Shown here: positions 46,393 through 57,640 of the stretch, one piece after another
Numbering within the stretch: the stretch's first letter is position 1
Layout: every line of letters starts with the position of its first letter
NCBI RefSeq assembly: GCF_009905375.1
Contig: NC_133648.1
Location: 93,794,905 to 93,858,904 of the forward strand
Origin: Apium graveolens
Taxonomy: Eukaryota > Streptophyta > Magnoliopsida > Apiales > Apiaceae
DNA length: 64,000 nucleotides
Direction: 5' to 3'
Translations under genes and position numbers: made by a program
Notes under the pieces: model-generated
Told to the model about the DNA's origin: nothing
Seen by the model: only the letters and a program-made list of their open reading frames with translations
The model's database searches: none

Positions 46393-48490
46393 CTTGAAGT
46401 AGCAAAAGTTACGTATGCTTTCTTCTCCAAAAATGATTGATATTTTTCATCTATGTTTGTTCCAAAAGCAGGTAAATTTTTGTTTTTAACATTATTGTGT
46501 GATCTATAATATTTGCTAGATTTATGATTTAAAGTAGGTAGAATAATGGAATTGTAATTTGTTGTAATGATGTAGTAGTAGGTTATTCAAAAGGAATTAT
46601 CATTATATTTTTTTATGAATTTTTAGTTGTTGAAACTCTATGTTTATTTACTTTTAGTTTTTGTTTAAAGCCCGTAGTGATTCTAAGAATGCCTCAAGTA
46701 TCACATCAATGACAATTACAGTGCATCTGCAAATTTCAACGTATAGAACCTGGTAATTTCTTTAAAAGTCAGCTTATATATATATGTTACTCTTATTACT
46801 TGTGATCTATTAAAAAAAATATTACTAACTACTTTTAAATGTGATTAGATTCGTTCTCATAATTTGGATATTTCAGTTATATACGTAGAAATTACAAGGT
46901 CGCATATTATACTCAAGCGGGATATTAAAAAAGGTCAATGCGTCTAATGTCGAAATTAAATTTATACACAAAGAAAGATGACTGTTGCAAGTAAATTATG
47001 GTGGAAAATAATACAGTGTTACATTATAGACATCTTAAATTCTGGTAGTAGGAAAATAAAGCAAGAAAGACGTAAAATATAGTTTTTATTAACAAGCTCA
47101 TCATTTATATTGTCACTGTTGTATATAATTGCTGCCATGTGTTTGATATTTGTGGAGTCTTGGAATCCTAGGTAAATTAAAGTTTGGCTAGATAAGTTGG
47201 TTAGAAAGTTCTCACTAAGAAGTAAGGGACTAATTTTACTATTCTGGCACAGGACTTTCTCCGCTTATTTATTGATACTGACCTCATTACCATATAAAAG
47301 GAGAACCTGATCTGATTGGATCTAGCCTGATAGAAGAGATGATATAATTTTTTCAGTTGACGTGATTTTAGTGATTAATTGGATTTCACGAATTACATAG
47401 AAGTTTATCCTTCCATTAACATATTTTATAAAGGAAGTTATTTTAGGTATATACATTTATTTATTCTAGTCCTACTACGTGTACATATATTTTAAGTATT
47501 TTCTCTAATTTTTGTGCATTAAAAATAAAAAAGAAAAATTTACATGGATGAGGATGAGGATAACACCTCACTAAAATAGAGACAAGCATATATCACTTCA
47601 TATTTTATTAAGTTTGGGCAAGATAGTAACCATGTCTTCAATTATAAGTCAATGCATGAAATGATATCTCGAAACCATGAGTTTATTTGCACACTGTGCG
47701 ATGATGGAACCAATGTGCATTCATGCGAATATCATGCTTAATATCCAAGACTCTAATGAATTTTAAAGCAATGATGTTCCGGTAAATGTCATCCCTTTCT
47801 GATAGATTTTAAGAGGTGCAGAGTTAAAAGTTTTGTGTAATTAAAACTATAAAAGGTACCATCTTGACTCATTAAGAATAGCAGAAACTTTTCTGCAAAT
47901 CCTACCTCAGATTGAGGATTGATGTCATTATTTGTAGTTGTACATAATGGCATACCAACCGCCAAGGATCAAACTATAAGGATGTTTCCCAATTTAAAAG
48001 CATTTAAGGAACTTTACTTGTTGTTGGATATAAGATATTCTACCCATTGATGTGACCCAAAAAAAATATTTTTGGATTAGCTATGAATTTTCTATATATG
48101 AATATCCATTTGACGACATTGTAAGTTATATAAAAGAAAAACAAAGTACTAGATGTGTATGCCATGTAAATGGGATGTCCAACTGGCATTGTGGTATTTT
48201 TACACTAATGTTATCCTAAATGTTAAAAATTATTTTTCTTATTTTAAAAAGGAGGCTACCAGTAATCGGCGGAGATAAAGTAACTAATGGATGTATATGG
48301 AGATGAATTTTTTTTTAAATATCATTCATAGTTTCTTTAAACAACTTGTATTATGGAAGTTCAAACTTGGTCTAGCTTTTTTATTTTCTGGAAGTTTCTA
48401 TTTTGATTGTAATTTTACACAAATTTTTTAATTTCACATCTGTTGCAGATTTAAAATATGTAAAATATTGTGAAAATTATGAGTTTAGAC
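46393..48490. other. AT-rich, mostly non-coding DNA
   Basis: About 2.1 kb without recognised transposon coding sequence. Scattered poly-A and poly-T runs. The longest stretch that looks coding is a 42-codon frame at 47922-48050 (MSLFVVVHNGIPTAKDQTI...), with no recognised domain. It may be host intergenic DNA or the body of an eroded Helitron ending at 48511. Confidence 0.45.
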
Positions 48491-48511
48491 ATGCACGGGT
48501 TGTTACACTAG
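48491..48511 (+). mobile_element. Possible Helitron 3' terminus
   Basis: GCACGGGTTGTTACACTAG followed by T resembles plant Helitron ends (GC-rich hairpin, short spacer, CTAG, insertion before T). The left arm of the hairpin (expected CCCGTGC) is not present, so this is either eroded or chance. No 5' TC end was identified. Confidence 0.3.
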
Positions 48512-48564
48512 TTAATAAACCAATACTACACAAATAATAAAATCATTATTTTTTTGTTAAATAT

Positions 48565-48725
48565 AAATTTGGATCAGTTAAAAGTGATGATCCAAATTTG
48601 AATCAGTACTATTCACTGATCCAAATTTGGGTCAATATTTGGATCACTGTTGGAGGTGAATTTGGGATAATCTGCCCCAAATTTGGATCTTTGATTCACT
48701 GTTGGAAATGCTCTTAGGGGTGTTC
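48565..48725. repeat. Palindromic AAATTTGGATCA cluster, MITE-like
   Basis: AAATTTGGATCA (48565-48576) is repeated inverted as TGATCCAAATTT (48588-48599). More copies of GATCCAAATTTG or CAAATTTGGATC follow, and TTCACTGTTGGAAATGCTC near the end is a common plant MITE terminus type. The matching left terminus was not seen. Confidence 0.4.
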
Positions 48726-49029
48726 ATCAAATCTCACGAACCACACAAATCTTTAGCACTACCCCGCACTGCAAACGTGATTTTAATCCTTTTAGCGCGA
48801 TTATGGTTTTATTTTTTGATAAACCGTGCGGTGTTGTTCGGGTGATGGTTTGACATTTTAATAATGTGGATCAAATTACGCCGAACCGTAATTTTATAAT
48901 ATATATATATATACATATATATACACACATATATAGAGAAGGGATCAATTAGTAATTTTTTTTTCTTGAAAAACTGAGTAACTAAATCTTAGCCTTTAAA
49001 TTGGTGGCATGAGTTCGGATTAAATTATG
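48726..49029. other. AT-rich spacer with TA/CA microsatellite
   Basis: Non-coding. It contains a (TA)n/(CA)n tract at about 48896-48937 followed by AGAGAAGGGATCAATTAG, an often repeated plant intergenic sequence. No gene is visible. Confidence 0.5.
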
Positions 49030-49034
49030 ACAAG
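49030..49034. repeat. Presumed target-site copy of element D
   Basis: ACAAG directly outside the LTR end; the partner lies beyond the right edge of the window. Confidence 0.5.
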
Positions 49035-50254
49035 TGTTAGATATTGAGTGCAGTGAAATATAACACAGGGGTGGGGGTAAATGTGTAACTTTGGTAGTGT
49101 TTGGATTAGATTGAACAAAGCAGATATGAATTTTGTAGAGATAAATTACTTGACAGTAAACACACAAAATAAGATATCAAAAATTCACTTGATTATATTA
49201 ATCAAATTTATTTTGCTACAAATATGTGTTCTTAAATTTAAGAACCCAGCTACAAATCTTAAGAAAAAATACAAGATTTTTCTAGATCTGTTTTCTTTTT
49301 TCTAAACTAAGGACCCGTGCATGCTTTATAAACCAACGACAATGGATTACAAAACTTGCACTAAAATGTACAACACGGTTTCTAAAGCTATCTTGTCTAT
49401 TTCATTTTCTGGTGTTAGCAAATCTATGAAGAATCTTGTAGGTCTGTGACCATCCTTTGTCCAGTGAATCTTGGCCCTTGATCTTGTATTCTTCAAGCTG
49501 CTTTTGTAGTGTTTCTAATTCAGTGAATGAATTGTTTGTTGACTGATAATCTTGAATCTTGAACTTGTCTGTATTTTAAATTATGAGATAGGTTGTCGAG
49601 GTCTCCTTTGTTCAGTAGAGAAGTGACATATCGACAAGTAAAATGACTTATCAATATCTCGAGTTCTCGACATATATAAATGACTTGTCAAGGTCTCTAG
49701 TTCTCCACATGTAGAATAAGTTGTCGACATCTCTAGTTCTCGATATAGGCTTTTGAATTTTTGACATTTTGAGTTCTCTACATGAGAATTTTTGACTTGT
49801 CGATATCTCTAGATCTCTACATGAAGAAATGGCTTGTCAATATCTCCAGTTCTCTACATATACATTTTGACTTGTCGATATCTGAGATCTCTACATGCAG
49901 CTTGACTTGTTGATATCTCATGGGACTTCTCTACAAGTCATTTTGGACTTCTCGATATCTCTTGATATGTGAATTTTCGATATTTGACTTAGAACATTTT
50001 TCTTAGAATAATATTATTTAAATCCAAGTTGCTATATTTCTCTCTGAGTCATGATCATGAATTAATCTTCTTCCGGAGTTTATTTCTTAGCTTGAAGGTT
50101 GTTCAAAGAAAACTCCTTTAGTCTAATCTACTTAACATTTTTACAGACTCAAGGAATGCAATTACAGAATACAAAAAAATATTATTATACAACTTATCCT
50201 TAGGGCTGCCAAAATGACTTAGTCTTGTTATATACAGGCATGTCTTGCACACCA
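49035..50254 (-). repeat. 3' LTR of Sirevirus element D (about 1220 bp)
   Basis: On the minus strand it starts TTGGTG/TGGTG right after the polypurine tract and ends ATATCTAACA. The middle third is made of tandem degenerate motifs (see 49578-49990). Further downstream lies TTTATAAAGCATGCACGGG, with a TATA-like box. No partner LTR is in the window. Confidence 0.75.
49578..49990 (-). repeat. Tandem degenerate motif array in the LTR of element D
   Basis: About ten copies of a unit of roughly 30-45 bp whose core in window orientation is GACTTGTCGATATCTC followed by AGTTCTC(T/G)ACAT. CG within TCGA and TCGAC is mostly kept, and some copies show CG-to-CA or TG decay. Short repeated cores of this kind are known in Sirevirus LTRs. 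Confidence 0.8.
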
Positions 50255-50268
50255 ATCTCCCCCAATTT
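50255..50268 (-). other. Polypurine tract of element D
   Basis: Minus strand AAATTGGGGGAGAT, the same core as in element F. Confidence 0.85.
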
Positions 50269-50406
50269 GCGAGTAGATCACTTGTCACAAATTCATGCTT
50301 GATAACTAGACTAACCCCAAGCTAAAATCAAATACAATGAGACTGACAAATTTACAAAGTACATTGTTATACAAATTGCAGTTACATCAGTATAGAGTTA
50401 CAAAGC

Positions 50407-50652
50407 TTAACTAAATTTCTCATAACTAGGTTCTTTTCTAATAAGATCCTTGAGTTTGACTAATACTTCAAGTTTTTTAATAATCTCAGTCCCTCTTAGA
50501 GCTTCCACTAGTTTGAGCCATTCAGCTAATGAGTAACTGTTTAGCAAGTGAATCATGTACCTTACAAACTTGTTGGTCTTTATCTTCAGAAAGTGTCCAT
50601 CCTTAGATACTCTGCTCAACCCTAGCTTTAAGTTCATTTGATCTTTTTTCAA
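50407..50652 (-). pseudogene. C-terminal piece of element D post-pol ORF
   Basis: An 81-residue open stretch (KIKTNKFVRYMIHLL, then SLAEWLKLVEALRGTE) just before the polypurine tract, so it is the end of the extra Sirevirus ORF. In element F the equivalent place encodes a similar Lys/Leu-rich helical segment, but clear identity is not visible. The minus-strand stop is near the expected end of the ORF. Confidence 0.5.
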
Positions 50653-50731
50653 ACAACTATCTCCTTATCATCTTTCCTTCCTCTTTCCTCCCTCTCAGCC
50701 TTTTCCCTTGCATGCCTAATATTCCTTTCTC

Positions 50732-51853
50732 TTAAGCTCTCAGCCAAGATAACCTTGTACATGAATCCCTTGCATTCATCAAACTAATCACTCTCTCCAA
50801 TTCTGCAGTTGCAAATGTCTCAATTACTTCTTTATATAAAAAAATGAAGGTGCCATCTTTGTAGTAAATCCCGACTTCTCTTAGAGTAACAACACAAACT
50901 TTGACTATCTCCCCAACTAAGTATTTGTGATAATCATCATCTGATATGTTCTCAAAAATTGGTAGAAAGTCATTTTTTATTGATGCAATCCTTAAGAGCA
51001 CCAGCATCAACTTGAATTTCTCATATCTTTCTTCATGCTGTCTTGAAGTGAGTTCTAGGTTGAGGTTTGAATGAAGGTGGTTTAGATATTTTCTTGAGTG
51101 AGGTTTGGTTAGATGTGATAGGGATTTTGTGTAGGAAATGTGTAGTTGGTTTGTATAGGTACTTGGGCTTTGAGGTTTGGATTGATTGGGTGTTTGTTTG
51201 GCTAGGTTTATGGGTTTGAGTTGGTAGAGTTTGTGAAATTTGAGTTTCTTGAACTTTCTGTTTCTTTTATCCTCCTTCTCCATCCTTCTTCTTTTTCTTC
51301 TCATCCTCCTTTCCTTTCTTATCCTCCTCCCCCTTCTTCTTGTCATCCACTTTGCTACCACTAGTTTTGCTAGAGTGACTTGGATTTGAGCTTGAAGATT
51401 TATGCTCATTTTCTTCTGCTCATCATTATCCAGATCATCTTTTGTGTTGATTTGTGTTATAGGTAACATAGTGTCTGCATTTTTCAAGTATCTTCCCAGA
51501 ATTTTGATCATTTCCACATCCTCAAAAGTCTTGATCTTCTTTGACTTCAATGTTGTCTCCAAGATCATCATTAAATTTGTGTTTCCCATGATATATTGTT
51601 TTGGAATTTGAAAGTGTTTACATTTCTTGGTGTTTGGAAAGATGTAGGCCACTCCATTGCTTGGATGAAGGTAGGCTTCATGAAATACACCTATTTGACC
51701 CTTTTTGAGCTCATTAAGCAGGAGAGTGTCCTTTGGAGTTACCATATTTACTCTGTTGATGAAGATATCCAGCTCATATGTTCTTCTTGATTGTAAAAAG
51801 GAGAGAGAAACCTGCATGTATCTGTCCTCACCTGAGTCATTTATGTTAATCAT
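50732..51853 (-). pseudogene. Large fragment of element D post-pol ORF (373 codons open)
   Basis: The longest surviving part of the extra ORF. The N-terminal third is mixed in composition (FHEAYLHPSNGVAYIFP), the middle holds an extreme basic run of Arg/Lys (near residues 168-205, RRRGRRIRKERRMRRKRR) and the last third is Thr/Ser-rich followed by a compact segment (VVTLREVGIYYKDGTFIFLY). The Arg run is probably a frameshifted Lys/Glu-rich stretch. No domain recognised. It belongs to the same broken ORF as the neighbouring fragments to 55620. Confidence 0.5.
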
Positions 51854-52284
51854 TATTCTCTTCTCCCTGAAATTTTATCCAGTCACCATCACCACCCTCA
51901 GGAAATTGATGTTTTTATCCACTGCCTTCTTGTAGGAGAAATGATTGAAATTTAGAGAGACTCTCAGGGCTTCCAATAGCTTACTCTTCTTTTATAAGGA
52001 ACAATAGCTTGCTGATTATCTCTGAGAGCCTTACCGTTTCCACCTCTCCTACCACTTCTGGATCCTCTAACTCTACCTCTTCCTCTAGAAGGACCTTGAT
52101 TTGTAGTTTAAAGTTGACTGAGAATTTCCTCCCGTTGCTTGAGCATTTTTTCATTTGACATGTCAGGAAATTTATCAGCTAAGTGAGTGAGAGCCCTCCT
52201 GTCAAACAGCTCCTCATCTCATTTGTCCTTATGATAGAGAGTTATACTATCACCAGCCTTGGTCCTGAATGTCCATTAAAATCT

Positions 52285-52911
52285 CTAAGCATCATTAGGA
52301 TTATCAATTATCACTTCATTCTCATCAGGAATTGCAGATACAGTTTGTTTTTCCATCAGGATCTGAGAGTGAGTAACTGTCTGAGTTTTTATACTCTTTG
52401 AACCATATTTAGAGACATGAATTGACTGTGTGGTTTGGGTTTGAGTTTGAATTCCAGTTTTAGATTGAACCACCACAGCATCAGAGGTCCCCTAACCATC
52501 ATTATCAGGATTAACATCATCTTTCCTCAATACTGATTTAGGTGCACATTTTGTCTTGGCTACCATCTCCCCCCTTTTGGCATCAAAACCTTATAACAAG
52601 GAGAAAATGACATCCATCTTCTGATGTGTGGCTTGTTGATTTGCTTCAATAGCAGCCAATATTGCATTTATCTATTCTTGTTGATATTCCACATTCATCA
52701 TCCTCTTGACCAACCCATTGTGCTTATTTGTGCCTTTGATAGTCACAGAAAGGTCAGCAACTTCTTCTTTTAAGTCAATATTAGAATCCTTCAAGACAGA
52801 GATAGAAGAATGCATCCCTTTGACTACCGTAGTAGCTTTCGTCACATTTTTAAGCTTAGGATTAGTAGTAGAGTTGACAACATGATCCACAGGAGTGTGA
52901 GCAGCTTCCAA
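52285..52911 (-). pseudogene. Middle pieces of element D post-pol ORF
   Basis: Two open stretches (52672-52911 and 52285-52476) with a coiled-coil-like segment (SISVLKDSNIDLKEEVADL) and a Thr/Gln-rich segment (TGIQTQTQTTQS). The minus-strand text includes AATCCTGA words and PDENE/NPD-type residues, as do the other fragments. Confidence 0.45.
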
Positions 52912-52928
52912 AGAAATTATTTCATTAG

Positions 52929-53456
52929 CTAACCTCCAAGAATGATTCCACTAATGTGCCCTATGCGTATTAAGAGCAGCATGGTCTGATGAAGATCCAA
53001 AAGTAGTAAATTTATAAGCTTTAATGGCAGCTTTAAGCTGTGCACCATTAGAATCATCATCATTTTCAGAATCAGAATCAGAGCTTCAGGAATATCAGGT
53101 GAATCAGGAACTGGATCATCAACTTTTCCTTTAAGTTTGAGATCAGGAATACTAGTATCCTGTGATGAACCTAAAACAAAAGAACAAGTAACACCTAAAT
53201 CTCTCTGTTCTTTTAAAGTGATCTCATCACTTCTCACACATATATTACTTTTAATAATAATATTCTGCTCACTATTTTCACTCAATTCTACCTCTCCTTT
53301 TGTCAGTTCAGGAGAATGCCTCTCAAAAATTCTATTTTTCACTAAATATTTTCCCACAGCCTGACTATAAAAGCCCAAATCACTTACAAAAGAAGAAATA
53401 AGAGATGGAAAATAGGAGCGGTCTTTATTTATATAAATAGGGGTATCCTCATGCAA
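52929..53456 (-). pseudogene. Element D post-pol ORF fragment, 175 codons
   Basis: Contains YFPSLISSFVSDLGFYSQAV and a Ser/Thr/Asp-rich part with DSPDIPEALI. A frame change near the end yields a hydrophobic tail (ILKMMMILMVHSLKLPLKLI) that may be an artefact of the shift rather than a membrane segment. No recognised domain. Confidence 0.45.
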
Positions 53457-53459
53457 AGG

Positions 53460-53879
53460 TCAATTTATAATCATATTAACAGATAAAGTAGAAGATATAG
53501 TAGAATTTGTACTTTGAGCACTTGTATCAAATGGAAAAGCAGTGATATGAGTCACAAGGATAGATCCAGTATTGTTCTTGACAGTAACAAGTTCAACCTC
53601 TTGATCAAGATTTGAGGTGTCAGGAATAGCTTCATCAGGATCGAGAACTGTTGTGTCAGGATTGGATCCTTTGTCAGGATTTGCAAGTTTGCCTGCATCG
53701 GTACTTTGAACTGATGGTTCTTGTATGACTAAAGGCTGTGAAGCTGCTTCAACCCTTTGAGTTGAAGGTTCTTGTGGGCTTCCCTCAAATATAGGATCAT
53801 TGATCACAACATCTAATTTAGCCAAATGCTCCTGATGAGCTTCCTTCAGTTGAACATGTTGTAGAATATTAATCTCCAC
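53460..53879 (-). pseudogene. Element D post-pol ORF fragment, 139 codons
   Basis: Acidic, Ser/Thr/Gln-rich, with short internal repeats (PLVIQEPSVQ and EPSTQR; NPDKGSNPDTTVLDPDEAIPD). These NPD/DPDE residues come from AATCCTGA words in the DNA. Looks disordered. No recognised function. Confidence 0.45.
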
Positions 53880-54213
53880 ATAATCAGGACCACCTTAAGC
53901 ATTGTCAGGAACTGTCCTTTGAGTTGGAATGTCTGCACTCTCACTTTAAGAGAGTGGTTCTTGTGGTACAGGAGGTTGAACAACTGCACTTTCATTTTTA
54001 GAAAGTGGTTCTTGTGTGTTGTGCTCCTTCTGTGGAGATTGCAATTTAGACTTCTTTATAGTAAAGACTTCTTTATGGTGAAGACTTCTCTTACTTTAGC
54101 CTTACACTTTCCAGCTTGATCAAGACCAACTTTCCTAGCTAGATCTTTCATCCTCTAAGCTGAGACCATAATAAATTTAGCTGGAGGTGAGTCAGGATTT
54201 GATTGATCATGAA

Positions 54214-54972
54214 TTAGTATGAGCTCATAGGGAATTGATGATGTGGCACTGTCAGGATATATATTTTCTTGATAAGGAGCAGCATGAAGTGTAGTCCGCA
54301 TCCTGACTTTTTCCTGTTTGTCTTTAAGCTTGTCAGCCCCTTTATAAATTTTCTCTTTTTCTTTGGAGCATCCTCTCCAACAGCAACCTGTGTATCCTCA
54401 GCAACAGGACCAGCAACCTTCACTGGTTTAATTTTTAGTTTGAAAGTGATAGGTGCCTCATCACTATCAATATCTGAGCTATCATCAACTATTCTCCTGC
54501 CATATGTAGTTTTCCTTTTCTTCTCATCCAATTCTTTTATAATCCTTGTTCGTGGAACATGCTTTTTATCTCTAGACAATTTCCTTTCTCCACCTTGTTC
54601 CTTCTGTGTTTGTGGTGTGGGTGAAATAATCCCTGGACCTGATTGTCCTCCTGACACATCAGTCTCAGCTGGTTGTTTAAATGTTACAACTGATTCCTTT
54701 TGGGAAGAACCGGAGGTAGAAATGTGTTTAGGTGTGTGTTTGGAAACAGAAACACTTTGGTCATGAATAGGGTTGGGTGTGCCCTGTTCCACAATGTCAG
54801 GATTTATCATATTATATTTATGTGGCATGACCCTTGTTAGGAATTTCCACATCTCTCTAGGTAAATTAGCCCTACCAACAAATTTATCTTTTTTGGCCAA
54901 ATCTTGCATTGATTTTGATGTTATTTGGAAAACAAAAATTAGTTCATCATCATCAAAGGAAACATAAGGCAA
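54214..54972 (-). pseudogene. Element D post-pol ORF fragment, 252 codons
   Basis: Starts in a folded-looking segment (LIFVFQITSKSMQDLAKKDK, REMWKFLTRVMPHKYN), then changes to a long polar region with basic clusters (KRKTTYGRRIVDDSS, KKKRKFIKG) resembling nuclear-localisation signals. The order of a compact N-terminal domain followed by a disordered charged region fits Sirevirus extra ORFs as described. Preceded by the 55009-55341 fragment in another frame. Confidence 0.5.
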
Positions 54973-55008
54973 TAGGTAAGTAAAGATTAACTATAGAAAC
55001 CTAATATA

Positions 55009-55620
55009 TCATATCACGCCATCCTTCTCACTCAATCTGGCTATAATAAATTGTAAAATTGTATTACCATAATCAAATGCATAACCCTTGATTAAGGAAT
55101 TGCCTAATTGCAGGGATACTAAAGGAAGAGCATCAAAATTTATTACCTTATTCAGAAAGGCATGGCTGATATAATAAAAATAAAAATTCCACTCATTTCT
55201 CAGCTTTGTCATGAACAACTCTCTAGCCTTTGCCAATTCTGTGATATGGCCTATCTCCCTTACAAACTCAAAGATAGTTGCAGTAGGTGTTACCACATCA
55301 TCCTTACCATTTAAGGAAGGCAGCTTCAATGCCTTTTCCATAACATCAGCATTAATCTCATATTCCTTCTTATATTAGTGAAGAGAATTATACCTTTTGT
55401 AGCATCAATTCTAGCATAATTAAACCAAACTCGACAAGGAGCTGTTAAAGCATACCCAATATCACTTTGGGAAAGAAAATCTTAAAACATATGAAAATCA
55501 ATGTAAATATCATCAAGATTCAAAGGATATTTAAAGTTATTTGTAGTAACAGTCTTATCATGAAACATGTACTTGGTGGAAGTGAGCTTTGAGACAGAAT
55601 CAGTATTGGCCAGTTTATAA
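55009..55620 (-). pseudogene. N-terminal part of element D post-pol ORF
   Basis: The probable start is a Met near 55569 (MFHDKTVTTNNFKYPLNLDD), with a stop in the middle and a frame change into the open stretch 55009-55341 (EFVREIGHITELAKARELF, NEWNFYFYYISHAFLNKVI). It lies about 0.5 kb after the RNase H end. The segment looks folded, but I do not recognise the domain. Confidence 0.45.
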
Positions 55621-56152
55621 AATTAGGGTTTTTTAAAGAAAAAATTGAGTTCGAAAATTTTGCAGAGAGAGAATGGAAGAAGATGAACAATTGTGTGTAT
55701 TGTGAATATGAATAGTTTTGTTAGAAACTGGTAGAGATCTAATTACACAGGAACACAATTAACACATGGAAACAATTAATTAGATGACATTATTAGTGGA
55801 CTAGATAATGTGTTAAACTAGTTAATATTGCAAGCTTTTAAGGAACAGTTGTGTGTTACTGTGCCTATAAACTAGCAATTATATCAATACATTATTCAAA
55901 TTACACACAACCCTCGTATTAAGTGCAAAAATTACTCTCAATTATACTGAATTAACTCAAGTAGCAATTAAGAAAAATAATTGTACAAAATCACAAAATA
56001 CTCACAATCAGTATTTGAGCTTATCAGGATCCGATTACCTTAGCAGGATTCAAGTTGTTAGGATTTGACATACCTTGTCAGAATTTGATTGTCCATATCA
56101 GGATTTGACTCACCTTGTCAGGACATGGTGTGTCAGGATTTGACTAGTACAA
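55621..56152 (-). other. Pol-to-extra-ORF spacer of element D, rich in TCAGGATTTGA words
   Basis: Non-coding. From about 56020 to 56160 the window strand repeats (T/A)TCAGGATTTGA and close variants about eight times. The same word recurs through the neighbouring coding fragments and, on the coding strand as AATCCTGA, in element F. Confidence 0.6.
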
Positions 56153-56830
56153 TCAGGATTTAACAGATAATTTCTTCTCATGGCTGAACATTCCAAGTTC
56201 ATGTATAAGCTTTGCAAAGGTTGCTTCTGGTAATGGCTTGGTGAAGGTGTCAACTACTTGTTGATCAGTTGGAACAAAATGAAGCTCAATTGTTCCTTCC
56301 ATGACATGTTCCCTGATAAAATGATATCTGATACTAATGTGTTTTGTGAGAGGATGTTGCACTGGATTTCCTGTCATACCTATTGCACTTTGATTGTCAC
56401 ACTAGATAGGGATCTTTGAGTAAGACAATCCATAGTCCAAAAGCTAATTTGTCATCCAAAGAATCTGAGCACAACAACTGCCTGTAGCAATATATTCAGC
56501 TTCAGTTGAAGATGTAGAGATGGATTTATGTTTCATGCTTTTTCATGTAACAAGTCTTCTACCCAAATACTGACATCCACGTGAGGTACTCTTTCTGTCA
56601 ATTTTATATTCTTCAAAATCATCATCTGAATAGCCTATCGGACTAAAATATGAATCTCTTGTATACCACAAAGCAAGAGATTGAGTCCCATTTAAATATC
56701 TTAGTATTCTTTTCACAACAACCAAATGAGGTTCTCTAGGCTTGGCCTGAAACCTTGCACACATACAAGTTGCACACATAATATCTGGTCTACTTGTAGT
56801 TAAATACAATAATGAGCCAATCATACCTCT
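56153..56830 (-). pseudogene. RNase H part of element D pol (Sirevirus)
   Basis: Open pieces read MIGSLLYLTTSRPDIMCATC, RILRYLNGTQSLALWYTRD and YSDDDFEEYKIDRKSTSRG (Asp of the first catalytic motif), then after a broken stretch NPVQHPLTKHISIRYHFIRE and HFVPTDQQVVDTFTKPLP. These are the copia RNase H motifs in their Sirevirus wording. Stops near 56405-56450 and 56542 break the frame. Confidence 0.9.
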
Positions 56831-56859
56831 TTAAACAATGATGTCAACCTCGTTACCTT

Positions 56860-57640
56860 CATCAGGATCCAACTTAGTAGTAGTGGCCATTGGCGTTGTT
56901 GCTGTAGAACTTTTTTGCATATTGAATCTAGTCAATGGATACTTTGTATACTTAGACTGATTAAATAAAATACCCTCATCAGTTTGTGTGACTTGTAGTC
57001 CAAGAAGTAGCCCAGTTCCCCCATCATACTCATTTGATACCTTGACTTCATAAGATCAGAAAATTTCTTGCACAACTTGTTGTTAGTAGACCAAAAAGTT
57101 ATGTCATCAACATAGATTTGCACTAAAAGCAGGTTTTTACCCTTATTAATGTAAAACAAGATTTTGTCAATTGTACCTCTTTTGAAACCACTTTCAATCA
57201 AAAAATTTACAAGTGTTTCATACCAGACCCTTGGTGCTTGTTTGAATCCATATAAAGATTTATCAAATCTGTACACATGATTTGTAAATCTTGGATTAAT
57301 GAAACCAGGTGGTTGCTCAACATATACATCTTATTCTAACTCTCCATTCAAAAAAGCCTTTTGACATCCATCTGAAAGACTTTGAATTTCTTATGAGTAG
57401 CATAAACAAAGAAAATCCTAATAACTTCCAGTCTTGCCACAGGAGCAAATGTTTCATCATACCCAATGCTCTCTTGTTATAAATATCCCTTTACAACAAG
57501 TCTAACTTTTTTCCTAATTAAAGTGCCTTCTCAATCTATCTTGTTCCTGACAACCCATTTTATGCCAGCTACTGATTTGTTCTTTGGTCTTGGAACAAAT
57601 TTCCAAACTTAATTTCTTTTACACTCATTTGATTTTTCCT
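56860..57640 (-). pseudogene. Reverse transcriptase of element D pol
   Basis: Contains DVYVEQPPGF, SLYGFKQAPRVWYETL, then the catalytic IYVDDITFWSTN (near 57102-57120), YQMSMMGELGYF and, in another frame, the RT front part (KGIILIRKKVRLVVKGY-type, near 57500). Several frameshifts. VYVEQPPGF is characteristic of Sirevirus and related copia RTs. Confidence 0.9.

Noticed and set aside
51402..51935. Plus-strand ORFs opposite the D extra ORF
   Set aside because: Stop-poor shadow of a Lys/Glu-rich minus-strand gene; no features of their own.
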